Assembly: GCF_000344685.1 (NCBI RefSeq)
Contig: NW_006920411.1
Coordinates: 3,013,089-3,077,088 of the forward strand
Length of the DNA stretch: 64,000 nt
Source of the DNA: Gloeophyllum trabeum ATCC 11539
Taxonomy: Eukaryota; Basidiomycota; Agaricomycetes; Gloeophyllales; Gloeophyllaceae
Direction: 5' to 3'
Shown here: piece by piece, positions 1-12,800 of the stretch
Position numbering within the stretch: position 1 is the stretch's first letter
How the letters are laid out: every line of letters starts with the position of its first letter
Notes under the pieces: model-generated
Seen by the model: only the letters and a program-made list of their open reading frames with translations
The model's database searches: none
Told to the model about the DNA's origin: nothing
Translations under genes and position numbers: made by a program

Positions 1-57
1 TATGCGACCAGCGTATAAATTGGTCTTCTACGGTGAATTTCTTTCGGTACGATTGCC

Positions 58-3000
58 ATGCCTCAGACCGCAGAGGCAGAGGCATTCTTGAAGCGCATTG
101 CTGATTTACCTGCTGGCCCCGGAACGTCCCTCGACGATGCTTTAAAGCCATCCATAGAAGACGAAGCCGAGTTGCGTCGTCTTTTCGCCACTGATAAGGG
201 GCACCCGCGGCTCGAGGATCCATTCGTCGGTCTTGTCGACGTTTTCGCAGCGCCGGCCGACATCAGGACCACAAGAGCTCGAGTCATCGCTAACGGTGAT
301 GATCTCAAAGCTCACCATGTTATGCCGCTGCCAGAATTTGCCAGACGCAAGGAAGGCGAGCCCGCTATGGTGACTACACTTGATGAGTTCAAGAAGAACT
401 GGGCGATTTTCAGCGAGAACTCGCTGTCGCAGCTCACAGATTGGAGCAACGTAGTCGCCGCAGGAGGTTCTGTTCAAGCCTGTCTCGCCCCTCTGCCAGA
501 CGCAGCCAAGGCGTCCAAGAGAGCCATGAGGAAGTGGTATCACTCCCAAGCGTACCCAACTTCTGATGTCGACCTCTTTCTGTGGGGCCTTACGTCTGAG
601 CAGGTAGTTGTATTACTTTACCCGACGTGAGCTATGCGCTGAGTATTGGTTGAATTCGGAGGCTGAGCTCAAGATCAAGTCGATCTACGAGGCAGTCCGT
701 GATTCCGTGCCCTGGGATGTAACGTGTGTTCGAACGAAGCACGCCGTTTCCATCTACTGTAAGCCTGAACTATATTCCAAGGCAGTCCTTAACGAACGCA
801 TTGGTAGCACAATACCCGTATCGCTCGGTGCAAGTGGTCTTGCGTTTGTATAGGTCACCCGCGGAAATCTTGGCAGGCTTCGATGTCGATGCGCCATGCT
901 GCGCTTACGATGGCAAGTGCTAATCAGGATTCGTGCTTTCACCTTGTCCTCATCGTCCCATAGGCGAGCGAGTATTGGCGAATCCGCGCGCCATCGTCGC
1001 CATGATGCGACAGTGTAATACTATCGACGCCTCGAGACGGTCACCGTCGTACGAAGTTCGTCTCGCAAAGTACTTCTCCAGAGGTTTCGAGGTCTACGTG
1101 CCCGAGCTACGCCGCGATGAAATTGATCCGACGGTAGATTTGATATCCCTTAAGGGGTTCGGTATCTGAACTTTTGTCTTCCACAGATCTACGAGAGGTC
1201 TATTGTCTATATCGAGGGACTCGCTAGGCTCCTGGTTCTCGAAAGGCTAGCAGATCCTGAGACCCGCGAGGTCTTCTTGTCGTCTCGCCGTATCCTGCGC
1301 GGACGCCAGATGACTTCGCGTCGAATGAAAAAGAAGCCGCGAAAGTACAAAGGCGACTTGAAGAACACTGGCGGTCTTGGTGTTCTTGAGATGAGCGACT
1401 ACGACGTCGCCTCCTTGCATATTCCTTACGGTCCGGGGTGGGACGCTAGGAGGATTGAGAAACTCGTGTATCAGACGGTACGCCGGACTATGACTGGGCT
1501 TATTCCGGAACTCTGACCCCAAATGGTGGCTTAGGACCTTGGCATGAACTGTGCGTACCAAAATGCGCTGTTGCCATCTAAGGCCAATCTTAAGCTAAAT
1601 CCTGTGTGCAGCTACCTTCAATCCGAAGAATAAGGGTAGGCGTCTCCACCGGCATCCTGCATTCTTCGGGACGATAGAGGAGTGCATTGAGGATTGCTGC
1701 GAAGTTAGACAGTCCACTAATTCATAGCCGTGATACTGACGCGCACCACAGCATTGTCCTGAACCCACAAGTGACGAGGAGAAGAAGTTACAAGCGGACG
1801 AGGACAAACTGTACATCCGTGGTCGGATCGAGTGAGAATTTATCGTTCCCGCTATTCCAGCTAATCTCAATCTTCATCACAGATTTATACAGGAAAACCC
1901 AGGCCGACAAAGTATTTCTGGTAGCTTCAACCCTATTGACGTCGGCGAGTGGAGTGCACAAGCCTATATCGGGCCCTCAGAACAGTTCTTTATGGCCATT
2001 GGCGCGCACGACGCGGCCAAGGTCCGTGCCATGATCCAGGAAGGCGTCGATGTCAATAGACGAGACCATGTCGGGAGAACCCCGCTGCAGCTCGCCATCT
2101 TCAGCAGAGCATCTGAGGTCGCCACGAATTTAATTGATGCTGGGGCAAGGATTACAGCCCGCCTGGCGGATGGCCGGACGGCTTTGCATCTCGTCGCTCA
2201 GACCAACCAGCTACATATCCTGCAAAAGTTACTAGAGAAGAGCGCTCTCAACACCGAGATAGCCGAACAAGAGAAACAAGACGATGAGAAGCAGGCAGAA
2301 GACTCACAGGAGGATGCGGAGGATACGGACGAAAGTTCCGATGAATCGGAAGAGGACAGCAGCGAAGATGACTGGGACTCGGAATCGTCCAGTGGCGAAG
2401 CAAAAACCGGAGCTTCTCCAGCAGGCGATGGTGAAATACCCGAAGACCATGAAAAGACCCCGGATATATTAGATATCAACGTCGCGGACTGGGACTACAC
2501 ATGGCCGGCGCTGTTCTACGCGGTTCTGTCAGGCTCGCTGCCCGTTCTAGATGCACTACTGACAGCAGGCGCAGAAGCAAAGGCGTTCACCGGAGGATAC
2601 GACGCGCTTACCATCACTTCGTATCACGACGATAATGATACAGCAATGAAATTGGCCGAACGACTATTCACGGCAGGAGCTACCTCGTCAATGGCTGATT
2701 CCACATTTCTTCCTTTCGTTCCTTCCTTCCACCGCGTGTTGAATGCCGATAGACCCCTTCTCGTTTGGGCATTCCTACGTGGGGACCCGAATGCTAAATC
2801 TGTGCTGAATTTTCCGTCCCCAAGTAGCCTAGGCTATCCTGTAGTATCTGCCATAGGAGCTCGAAGTTACAGTACCTTGGCCGTACTACTAGCTTACGGC
2901 GCGAAGCTTGAATTGTCCGAGGAGGACGTGCTTAAAGCTTGGGCATCCCTGTGAGTCCATTCATCAGTCTATCGCTGCTGCACTAGCCTGACTAGACCAG

Positions 3001-5936
3001 ACCCAGTCCGCAACGAAGGGGACCGTCCTTCCCCATCGGTCCAATTGAAGTGGCTGTCGCGAGCAGGACTCCAGGTGCCTTGACCCAGCTACTTCTGTCT
3101 CTCGGGGTCGATGCCAATCGACGAATCAAGCAGCAGATATATGTCAGCCGTGACAACTTGTCCATCCCTATCTTAGAATGGCTGCGAGCCGCAATTATCA
3201 ATGTGGATGAGCAAATCCGCGACCTGGAAGCACAAGATCCGACTTCTACATCCAGCGCCTCAGCGTCAACTTGGCACGAAGAGCTCCAGCGCCTGGATGC
3301 AAGTATTCGAGCCATACAAGTAGGGACACGACGAAGCGCCGAATTTATCAACAGGTTGAGCGACATTCGATGGTATCTGAAAGAACACGAGGAACTATTG
3401 GCCGCTCAGGCGGGCAACTCAAATATAGAAGCGCCGGAAACCTCACGTCTACAAACACTAGCCCTTTTAAACGATAACCTTTTCGGCGCCGGGCGTCGAT
3501 CTAAGCCGTCCCAGGAGACATCAGGCTATTTCAAGGTTCAGGGAGATAAGGTATGGATGCACTCATCCGTGCCGATGCACGAGAAGGCTGCCTACGATGC
3601 ATTGTACGAAGCGTGTTATCGAGGAGACAACAAGGTCGTCCGAGAGATGTGCCTACCACAAGCCGTGAGGCCTGATAACCTTCCCCTGCAAATCACAGTC
3701 TGGAAATATGTGGGAAGCAACATGTATAGAGGATGGACTCCTCTTGCTGTGGCTGTGCTCGCTCGCCGATGGGACACGGCTCGTCTGATCATGGCCATAG
3801 CAGTAGCACAATACAAGTCGCCTGAAGAGAAGCAGGCTCCATTCGAATTTAGGGGCATCAATCTTGGTAAGTTCTGTTCTGTCTTACCAGACTCAGGACT
3901 CGCTGAACATAATCGATAGGCGATGATTCCGACTCCGAGTCAGAGGAATCTTACCTCTCGGAGGAAGACGATGCCAGTCAGGAAGAGCTGCAAGTCACTG
4001 ATGTGACCAAGCTCCCTTCAGCTGTACGCACTGAAACTCCGCCGAAGGTACTACTACAAGAAGTGCAGCTGGAATGGCCTAAGAATGACGGCAAGACAAT
4101 TTCTTATGTCACGCCTATCATCAAAGCCATTATGGAAGACGACCTTGAAGCTTTCGTCAACATCTGCGACTTGTATCACAGTGGGCCGGAAAGGATTCCG
4201 TTCGCAAGAAACGACTTTATCAACCTGCTCTCCTACGATCGGCCTGAAATGCTCGACGAGGTCGTTCGTCGCACCGGGTTCGGAATCCAATTACCAGAGG
4301 AATCAGAGGAGACCGAATCGAGGGGTGAGTCGGGCGGTGTTCCGAAACCCATTCTGTATCTAGGCCTCAACGTGCACGGCAAGAAGAGACGTGACTTGGC
4401 GCAGAAGGTCGACCCGAACGCTCAGCAAGGTTACCCTGCGGATACGGTCCCGCTGGTGTGGAAAGCGGCTCACACAGGTGCCATCCAGATCCTACAATAC
4501 TTGAAAGGGGAGCGGCCACTAGCTGCATACAGGTACTACGCCGCCACCCACAGTGACACGGTCGCACGCGGAATCCGCGAGATGCCCGCCTTCAGTGACT
4601 CCCTACCCAGCTTACTAGGCTGGAATTACAACGTCGTAGACGAGTCGCCGTTGACAGCAGCTGTAATAGGAGATGCGGCAGCATCCGTGAAGGAGCTGTT
4701 CAAGCTTGCTCCCAAGCTATCTGAAGACGCTCTCAATAAACCGTGAGTAGCATCTCTCGGCGAGGTTGAGGTGACACTGATCTTTCCTGACGATATGCAG
4801 TGTCAAGTTCTCTGGTTACACACCGCTTCTCCTTGCAGCAGATCGCGGCGTAAAACCAGAACTGCTTGATTGCTTACTGTCGAAGGGCGCCTCCCCCTTC
4901 GAGTGCGACCACCGAGGGTAAGGACTTCACCTGCACAAGTTACACTCAACTAACTCACCCCTGCAGATGGAACATATATCACGTCGCACTATATAAAGGG
5001 CACCAGGCCCTTTTCGACCACATGGTTACCAAGTTTCCTCAGGATGTCACGGAGTATCTCATGAATCAACGGTCAAGACAAGGGCAGAACCTGGTCGGTA
5101 GCGACACCGTTTCTTGCACAATCACATTCAACTAATGGATGCATTAGCCTTTACATTTCGCAGCTCACCAGCCTTGGGTGGGGCTCGACATCCTGCGACA
5201 ACTGCTCACAAGGGGTGCTAACGACCAGCTCCTGAAACGCAACACGGAAGGCCTGACCCCACTCCATCTCGCTATTCGCAGCGGTTACCCGCATGTTGCT
5301 CGCGTTTTCCTCAACGCTAGTCCTGATGAGGGATTGCATACGGAAGACGGTACGGGCTTGACGCCCTTGGAGATCGCCTCGCAAAAGGCCATTGCCCACT
5401 GGACACACCGAATCGTCGCCGGGCCGCCGGAGTTGTCCGCTCACAACGTACCAGACAAACCCGTGCCTGCCGAGCACGACTTCCGGCACCTTGAGCGGGA
5501 GGTGCCGCGTTTGCGAAGGGTAGTGGATGAGCTGATACAACAGGGACAGGTGGTAAAGACGACGAAGTTGGGAGTACAATTGCAAGCATTCGTTGAGCGC
5601 ATGGAGGGTGTCTACCAGGCTGCCCGTATGTCTGAGCAGATGGAGACGGAGGAGGACGAGACGATAAAACCGAACCCCATGAAGACGTTGAGGGTGGTGA
5701 AGGAGGCTGTTAACGCTCGGCCTGGCCCTCGTAAGTTGGTGAGGTTGCGGGATGCGCAGATTGCAGTACAGTACAGCCTGGATCGACTCAGCGGAGAGAA
5801 TAACCGAACGGAACAGCCTGCGGAGGATGGCTTAGAGCAGGAGCAGGACAAAGAAGCGTCTCTAAAGGAGCAGAGTATTTTATGGAACGTATGGCCAGTC
5901 CCGGGCCATAGCACCTTTGAAGCCGAGCCGTTGTAG
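58..5936 (+). CDS. Large ankyrin-repeat protein with nucleotidyltransferase-like N-terminus
   Basis: Spliced model of 14 exons encoding 1,728 residues. Introns: 604-661, 759-807, 913-963 (GC-AG), 1134-1186, 1478-1534, 1551-1611, 1704-1751, 1832-1882, 2951-3000, 3867-3919, 4743-4800, 4918-4966 and 5094-5147; the exon total is a multiple of three. The first 460 or so residues carry GGS (136-138) and SDVDLFLWG (169-177), spaced like the GS and DxD motifs of nucleotidyltransferase folds; this link is inference. Ankyrin repeats begin near residue 500 (GRTPLQLAI, GRTALHLVA) and recur to the end (YTPLLLAA, LTPLHLAIRSG), broken by an acidic Asp/Glu/Ser stretch at about 2275-2400. The C-terminal 150 residues look helical and charged. 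The start is the first in-frame ATG, with a TATAAAT about 40 bp upstream. I recognise the N-terminal half only as a conserved fungal ankyrin-protein region; the biochemical role is unknown. Confidence 0.85.
913..963 (+). other. GC-AG intron in the ankyrin gene
   Basis: The reading frame is kept only if the intron begins with GCAAGT at 913 and ends in TAG at 963. GT alternatives at this junction shift the frame out of the next exon. G|GCAAGT is the usual context for the minor GC-AG class. Confidence 0.7.
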
Positions 5937-5970
5937 ATTAGGCGAACATATTGAATGTAGCGTTGCTGTC

Positions 5971-6626
5971 TTACGACTGCGTATTTTGGTCAAGTACGAC
6001 CTCCATCTCGTTTATTCCGTCCCGGTCAGAGGAGGAGGAGAAAACGTTGGCTCCAGCAGCTAAAGATTCAATCAACAAGCCCAGGCGTGAAGTAGTCATA
6101 TTAGGCTCCTGAGTAGGGCGTGTTAGCATCAACGTTGGGTGAAATAATGGAGGGCGTCCACCTTGCGGATCACTTCCAAGTCATCCTTGAAGCCATCGGC
6201 TATTGAGGCCATCCAGAATTTCCTAAACTTTTCCTTCAGGGCCTGTTCATCTAGTGACTCCTGTCCAGGTACAGCGCCCGGTGGGAAGGAAGGTATCGTC
6301 GTAGGAGGCGGGGAGATAGACGGCGACCTTCGTGAAACTACCTTTCTTGACGTACGCCGCTCAGATACGTCCATGGGCTCTACCACGTTGTCATTAGACC
6401 TCGCTAGCTGTGTCTCAGACTCGGATTCAGATTGTGAATCAGAACTTGAAGATGAATCTTCCGTTTCGGACGCCTCTTTCGCGGGTGCTGGGGTTCGAAC
6501 AACAATGCGAGGTGATTCATCGGAAGACGAGCCTGAGTCTGACGACGATGACTCCGACGACGAGGCTACTCGTCTTTTGCGCTTTCTATTGCGTTTTCTG
6601 GGCTGTACCGGCTTCGCGGGAGGCAT
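5971..6626 (-). CDS. RSA3: Ribosome assembly protein 3 (Rsa3)
   Basis: Two exons (6626-6162 and 6108-5971, 53 nt intron) encode 200 residues. The N-terminus is basic (PRKRNRKRKRR) and runs into a long Ser/Asp/Glu low-complexity region, as expected for a nucleolar protein. The C-terminal 75 residues match the Rsa3 domain: ALKEKFRKFWMASIADGFKD, then DLEVIRKEPNMTTSRLG after splicing, then LLIESLAAGAN. The splice falls inside the conserved segment, so the exon join is well supported. In yeast Rsa3 belongs to the Npa1/Urb1 complex on early pre-60S particles. The start at MPPAKPVQ was preferred to an upstream in-frame Met because the basic nucleolar-type sequence begins there. The ATG lies 206 bp from the divergent URB1 ATG. 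Confidence 0.9.
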
Positions 6627-6832
6627 GCTGGAAAACGAAAGGTGGCGGGGGCGGCGAAGAAAAATAAGTGAAAGTTTAAGTCGAATATCTGGATGGAAGT
6701 CACGTGCTATTGTGGGTCCAAGGAGGTCCATAATGTCATCTTCCAATTTCATTTGACTTTCTGGTCTCTAAATCCTGATCTCTGCTTCCTACCTCAGCGG
6801 CCGACATCGAAGGCTGGCAAGGTTGAAAAAGT
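6627..6832. promoter_or_regulatory. Bidirectional RSA3/URB1 promoter region with E-box
   Basis: The whole space between the two divergent start codons is 206 bp, so both promoters must share or abut here. A palindromic CACGTG (E-box) sits at 6701-6706, near the middle. Shared control is inference. Confidence 0.45.
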
Positions 6833-9800
6833 ATGCGGACGCCGGCCGAGCCCCCACGAAAACGCGCTAAGTTAGACAAGAGTGTCGACCCGACTAAATT
6901 CACAGATGGAAAAGACGTATTAAAAGGCCTTTCAGGTCGCAATCAGGACGAGCTAATTCACAGTAACCACAAGTCTTTGCATATTTTATATTGAGCTAAG
7001 GATGGGGACTTTATAGACTTAACCAGTCTACGCAATCGATTGACAGTTCGGCGTGATGAGAGCTCAATAGCACCGGATGACGGGCGTTTGGTGCTCGCGA
7101 AGAGCTGGCTGGAGCTGTCACCCGGCGCACCAGAGGTGTTCGCGTTATGGGATAGCAGTAAACAGGTGCGTCTACTACACTCGGTGCTGAACTAAGGAAT
7201 GACAACCAACTAGGCCTCCGTCACTTGCCTGGTTATTTCTCTCCTCGCCAGCGTCCTGACCCTCCTCAACTCCCAATACACGTATCACACCTTTGGCCAG
7301 CCGATCATTAGAACGCTGCTTAGCCCCCAGTATACCCAGAGGCTTAACACATACCTCAATGGTGCCCACTCCGAGTCTATACTCGTGACACTGAAACTTT
7401 TCAATGTGCTATCGTCATTTGCGGGGGGACGCGAAAAGAAAGCAGTCTTAGAAGCTTTTGCCTGGGAGTCCAAGGTGCGAGTTCACCACAACAGGGCCCT
7501 GTATTCTTCGATAACCCGTGCGTCAGTCTTTGCCGAAGCTGCTGAACATGCGACGGAAGGGAAAGGATGTTGAGGGGAATGATGGGCTAGCAAGACCCGA
7601 TATCCGGACCCTGTATGTTCTGTTCATCCACTCGTTCGTCGATCCCTCCGCCAGCAGCTCCATCAAGTCGACATTCCTGGAACAGTACCGAAACGTCTTC
7701 CAGGCCGTCTTCAAAGGACTGATCCAGGATTCGTACTCAGTCATTCGGAGAGTGCTCGAATTATGTTGGACGGGCATCTTTTCAGACTCAAAACTCAAGC
7801 GGACGTTGAAGGTCACCCTGTTCAACGAGATCACGTTATCCCATGTTCGTCCCTTTGGGCCTTACTTGATCTTCGTCCTTCCGCTCAATCCGGTTGCAGA
7901 TCATCAAATTGTACGAGCGTAGAGCACCCGAAGGCTCAGAGCCAGACCAAGTGCCGGCGGATCTGGTGCACCACTTCCTACTGGCTATCTGCGCGCGTCC
8001 GGGCGTCGGCGTATGCTTCAAAGATCGTGGGTGGTATCCGCGAGAAAGCGAGGAGGGAGATAACGCGGACGACTCCGAAACGAAGAGTAGCAACCAACGG
8101 GTCAGCAAAATATACAACAAGATACTGTTGAATCTGCTGAAGACCCTGAAACCCAACGAGGACCCGCGCCAGCAGGAACTCGCACTGAAGATACTCGCTG
8201 CCTGCCCGGAATTGGTCGCTGCGTGAGTGCACTTGATCGCCGTGGCCGTCAAGTGTTCTTTGCTCAACGGTTTTACTAGTTACTGGCCGGCCGCAGCGCT
8301 CACCCTTGAGCCTCGTCTTTCCTCGAAATGGATCGCCAACATCTCGTTCTTCGGCTCCGTCATTTCTCTGCCCGTCCCCGTATCCTCCTTCCACCTCCCA
8401 AACAGTACGTTATATCAACCGACGCCACCGCCTTTGAACACGATACTCGAGAATATTCTCCCCTCCGTCGGCATAAAATCACATCTCTCCAAGGGCCTGC
8501 AGTCCCCTTCTGGGCTCGTCCAGCACTGCGCCGCGCTCGCGTTAGTAAAGTGCCTGACGAAGTACGACAAAGTCATCTCTGCCTTCCAGGCGGTCGAGGA
8601 GGCACTACAAGAGAACGCGGAGGGACAGTGGGCGCAGCGGAGGAGGGATGTAGACCGTGAGGTACGGAGACGCGTGCCGGACTTCCAGGTCGTCGTGGCC
8701 TTCTCTCAACAGAAATTGCGTGGAGAAGCGAAGACGGGGGAGGCGGGTACGGAGCCCAATCCGGTCAAGCTGGCGCTGCTGTCCGAGGTTGCGCAGCGCT
8801 TGATATGGCTATACCAGCGGTGTCTGCCGTCTTTGGTTGCAGAGGTGAGGTTCGACGTTGGGCGGTTGCTGCAATCGTTTATGCCGGTATCTCGAGATAA
8901 CGAGGAGGCCTCGGATGCTTCAGACGACGAGGAGGTGGAGGCGGCGAATGTTTCAGAGGAGGGTTTCGAAGCTTCAGATGGAACATCGGGTATAGACTCG
9001 GCTGACGGTGATTCAGATCCTTCAGGGCACTCGGGACTACAGACCCTCCAACAGCTTCATATTCTCCGGCTACTAAATGAGACGGAGCAGTTTACTTGGA
9101 CCAATAAACTCGGTGAGCGCACTGATGAGACTCAAAGGATGTGCAATCAATATACCTTCCACAGATTCGACACACAGTTATCTGTACGCCCTGCTCGACA
9201 CCTACGTCAATAGTGAGATTCCGTCTTTGCACAGAATGATCGAAAACCTGCTGCGCAACGTGCTCTCACAGAGCATCATGTTCCAGGAAAGCCCAGATGA
9301 GGTGCACCTCTGGCTTGCTGCTCTGCCGACCACACGGCGAAACCCGGGCACAGAGGCACCGGACGGTGCCCCGCTCACGGACGAAGGCGCAAGTGTCGTG
9401 TTATTCCTTGATGATTGCATACAACGCTGTATGAAGGTGCCCTACAAATACTTGGAGGAAATGGACAATCTTCTTTCGCCTTCGAAAGAATCTTCAAGTG
9501 GCAATGGCCATATCGTTGGTCTCCTTCTGGCTACCGTTCTGGAGCAGCTCTCTGCCAAGATGGACGCGGAGTTATTGGAACCCTCGGATACTCTGGCGAT
9601 TACTACTTTCCTGCGGAAGCTGTGCTTCAATATAGCGACAACACTGGAGGAGCCGGAGCTGCTGCTTCCAGTGGCACAACGAATAGACACCATACTGGCC
9701 TTGGATCGACTTCCCCCCGACTTCCCTATTATGGGGAAGGCTATCCGTCGTGAAGTATCCATACTCTTCATGGCCCTCCAGCGACTTAAGACGGTGCCCC

Positions 9801-12800
9801 CTCATGGATCCCATGGACCCGTGGAAGGCAATCTGGATGTAGGGGAGTTCCTCGCTCAGGTCGAGCAGTTGCCTATCCGTAAGTCTCTTACTACATCTCG
9901 CCGCATCATGTCTTTTTTTCACTCATCCGACAACAGCTCCTGACCAGCTTCGCCCGGGTGCCGCATATGAGCTGGTTGACTGGCTACGTCTACTTGAAGA
10001 GTCCATGTCCTCGGATGACCTACGTATGTTAGTCTCGGCAGTCAAACGACTGCATTCTCCTGCGGTGCGCGATCTCTTCCAGTTCCTCCCGCCGGATGCG
10101 GAAGCTTTATGGGACGGTCTGAATTTCCAACCGTGGGTTGAGGAGAATGCTACACAGTGAGTGCGCTCTCTATCTTCGCGTAACATAGCTGATCTGTTTC
10201 CAGATTAGATTTCGAGTGGTTGCTGATTCAGATGGCGGATGAACAACTGAAAGAGCCCAGAGCAGCGGAATTACTAACCGAGCTTGCTCGCCCAGACTCA
10301 CTGCTCGACCTGAAGAGGATAACTTGCACCTTGTTACAGCGCGCAAGATCCTTGGAGAGTGCATCGACGTGCCTCAGTGTAGCTGCACGAGCAATTGAGA
10401 AAGGCCGTGCAAAGCTCAATGGGCGGGATTTAAGTGCGTTTAAGGAGTACATGTTCCATGGCTCTGAAGCTTTCCGGAAGCTTTCGCAGTCGACTTCCCT
10501 GGCAGAATCTCAGCATCAATGTACGTCTTCAATTATTTTGCAGGAATTCGGCTGACCCTAGCATAGCATTGTGCCGGGTGCTCGAGTTGTTGATCGATTC
10601 CAAAATCGAGGAAGACAGAGTACTCGTTACGGATATAGTCGAATATTGGTGCCATTTGCTTCGGGATACCCCGAATCTTCACGAGGTATGTCGGTATAAG
10701 CTTGTCCGAAGGCGGTAGCTCAAGTTATGCCAGGCTTCTTCCGCTTCTATCTGGGTGCCGTTTATGAATGAATATTCTCTCCTCTGCATGTTGGATGCTG
10801 CGCTGGAAAAGGCCAATGACTTCGAACTGTCCGGCAGCTCTCGTGCCTTCATGGCCGACCTTCTAGACGCGCTCTCCCGTCGTTTATTGTCGAAGGACGT
10901 CACTCTTGCTCTGCGGGAACGCCTGCCTCGTCTCCTTTCACTACGGTCCCAAATTGGCTTTGCGACTGTAGATAATGTCCTCTCAGCGCTTGGTGAAGCA
11001 TCACTTCCTCTCGGATACAGCGGTCGTTTAGTGGTCTCTGACCGGAGCACAAACTCAGGCTGGGCCTTCTCTGCGTCTGTATGCGACGCACGATTTACCA
11101 ATCGGAAACAAGGGCTCCTCGATGCGTCGACAGCTGCTTCAGTCCTTACTCGCACAGACTGGTCTTCTACAGGAGAAGCGGTTGCATATGATCTGCTGTA
11201 TCGGATGCCTTCAGATTATAATTGGTTCCTCTCAGTCTTCTCTGATGATATCGTCCGATCCGACTTCTCGTCACAGATATTGAATCTTCTCGACACCTTC
11301 CTTGATTCTTCAGCCTGCAATGGATCGACGGTTGTAGTGGATAACCTACTTCCGTGGAAAACTGTCCTTACGAAGCTACTGGATCATGCGCAGCTGGAGA
11401 AGCCGACTGTTACTCATGCTCGAGCAATCTTCAATATGCTCGAGCAATGCCAGGACCTGCGAATAGAACTAGCAGCCATACTACAGCGGCACATCTCGTC
11501 TTTCCCTATTCAATCAACCCCCGGATATGTTTTGGCTCTGGGGTCGGTACGCATTGCGGAGGTCTCGCCTGAGGCGTCTGCGTCGCTGCTTGAGCGGGCC
11601 TTGCAGTGGGCAGTGGACTACTGCTCAGGGGACGTACCAAGCACTGCTGAGATAGATACAGTGTTTATGAAGCTTTGTAAGTCGCGACCTTCGCCTTACA
11701 TACGCACTGTTTCCCGACCATTGAATTGCTTTTGTTAGCCCACTTGATAAGACATGTCCCGGGCACGAAGTCGCATATTGCCGAACCCGTCATCGCAGCA
11801 GCTATCAAACACCGGCTAGATACGTCGAGCATATTAGCGTTTCTTGTGGAGCTGGTGAAAGCGGTTCATCTGAAGGTGCGTCAAATTTGCTCAACATAGT
11901 GTCATTCGTCTCAATCGACGAGTTAGCCCGTAGTCGTCAATCGCTACTTGCAAAGCATTCTCCAACATCCACTTTTCTTCCGGCTTTGTCCTTCAACGAG
12001 TCAGCCGGAAGGACGATCATCCAGGGAAGCATTAATCAATCTCATAGGCGTCCTTTTCCATTCGCATCCCACGAACACATGCCAAGCCAGCCATATTGAA
12101 CCTCTTGTACGTGTTTACACGGGAAGCCTATCTATCTCAGACCAGATACTATTCGGCATCTTCCGTCTGTTTGAAGAAACCCGGGAGATGTCTGTATCAT
12201 CACTTCTGATCAGATGGTCGCCTTTGCACGACACGGTTTCGAGTGGCGCGCTGGATGCCGTGCAAAATCTCGATGCTAACCGGGTCTTTCGGACCTGTCT
12301 GTCATGCTCCTCGCGAAGAGCCATATCTAGAACTGAGGATGTCTATGCTGGAGAAGTGCTGTATGACCCGATCTTCTTAGGGCTATTGATCTCGCGCATA
12401 TTGCTAGATGACCTTCCGGAAGGCGCTTTGGGCTGGGTGCGGTTGCTTCGTACTAATGTTGTCTGCGTTGTGATTCGCGGGCTGTCTTCCCGAGACGCGG
12501 AATCGAGACGCTTATCTTTGGGGCAACTGAGTGCTCTATACAAGTCTATAGAGGTATGACTTCATGGCTTGTATTTTACAAGAGACACAGTATTAACTCA
12601 CATGTTGTAGGCAGCTGATTTCCAAGAAAAGCCTCACGTCATCCACATCTTCAATCTCCTCAGGGGATTACGACTCACCTCTACAGCACCTGAAGTTGCT
12701 CATCTTCCTTCTTATGCCACGCTTATCCTCGCTCATGCACTTCGTGCGATATTCTACCCGTCCAACTTCATCTATCCACATACCGCGCGGTTCCTTCTTC

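Noticed and set aside
6163..6756. 197-codon plus-strand frame opposite RSA3
   Set aside because: Shadow of the Ser-rich RSA3 coding region; the minus strand has the Rsa3 domain and a valid intron.
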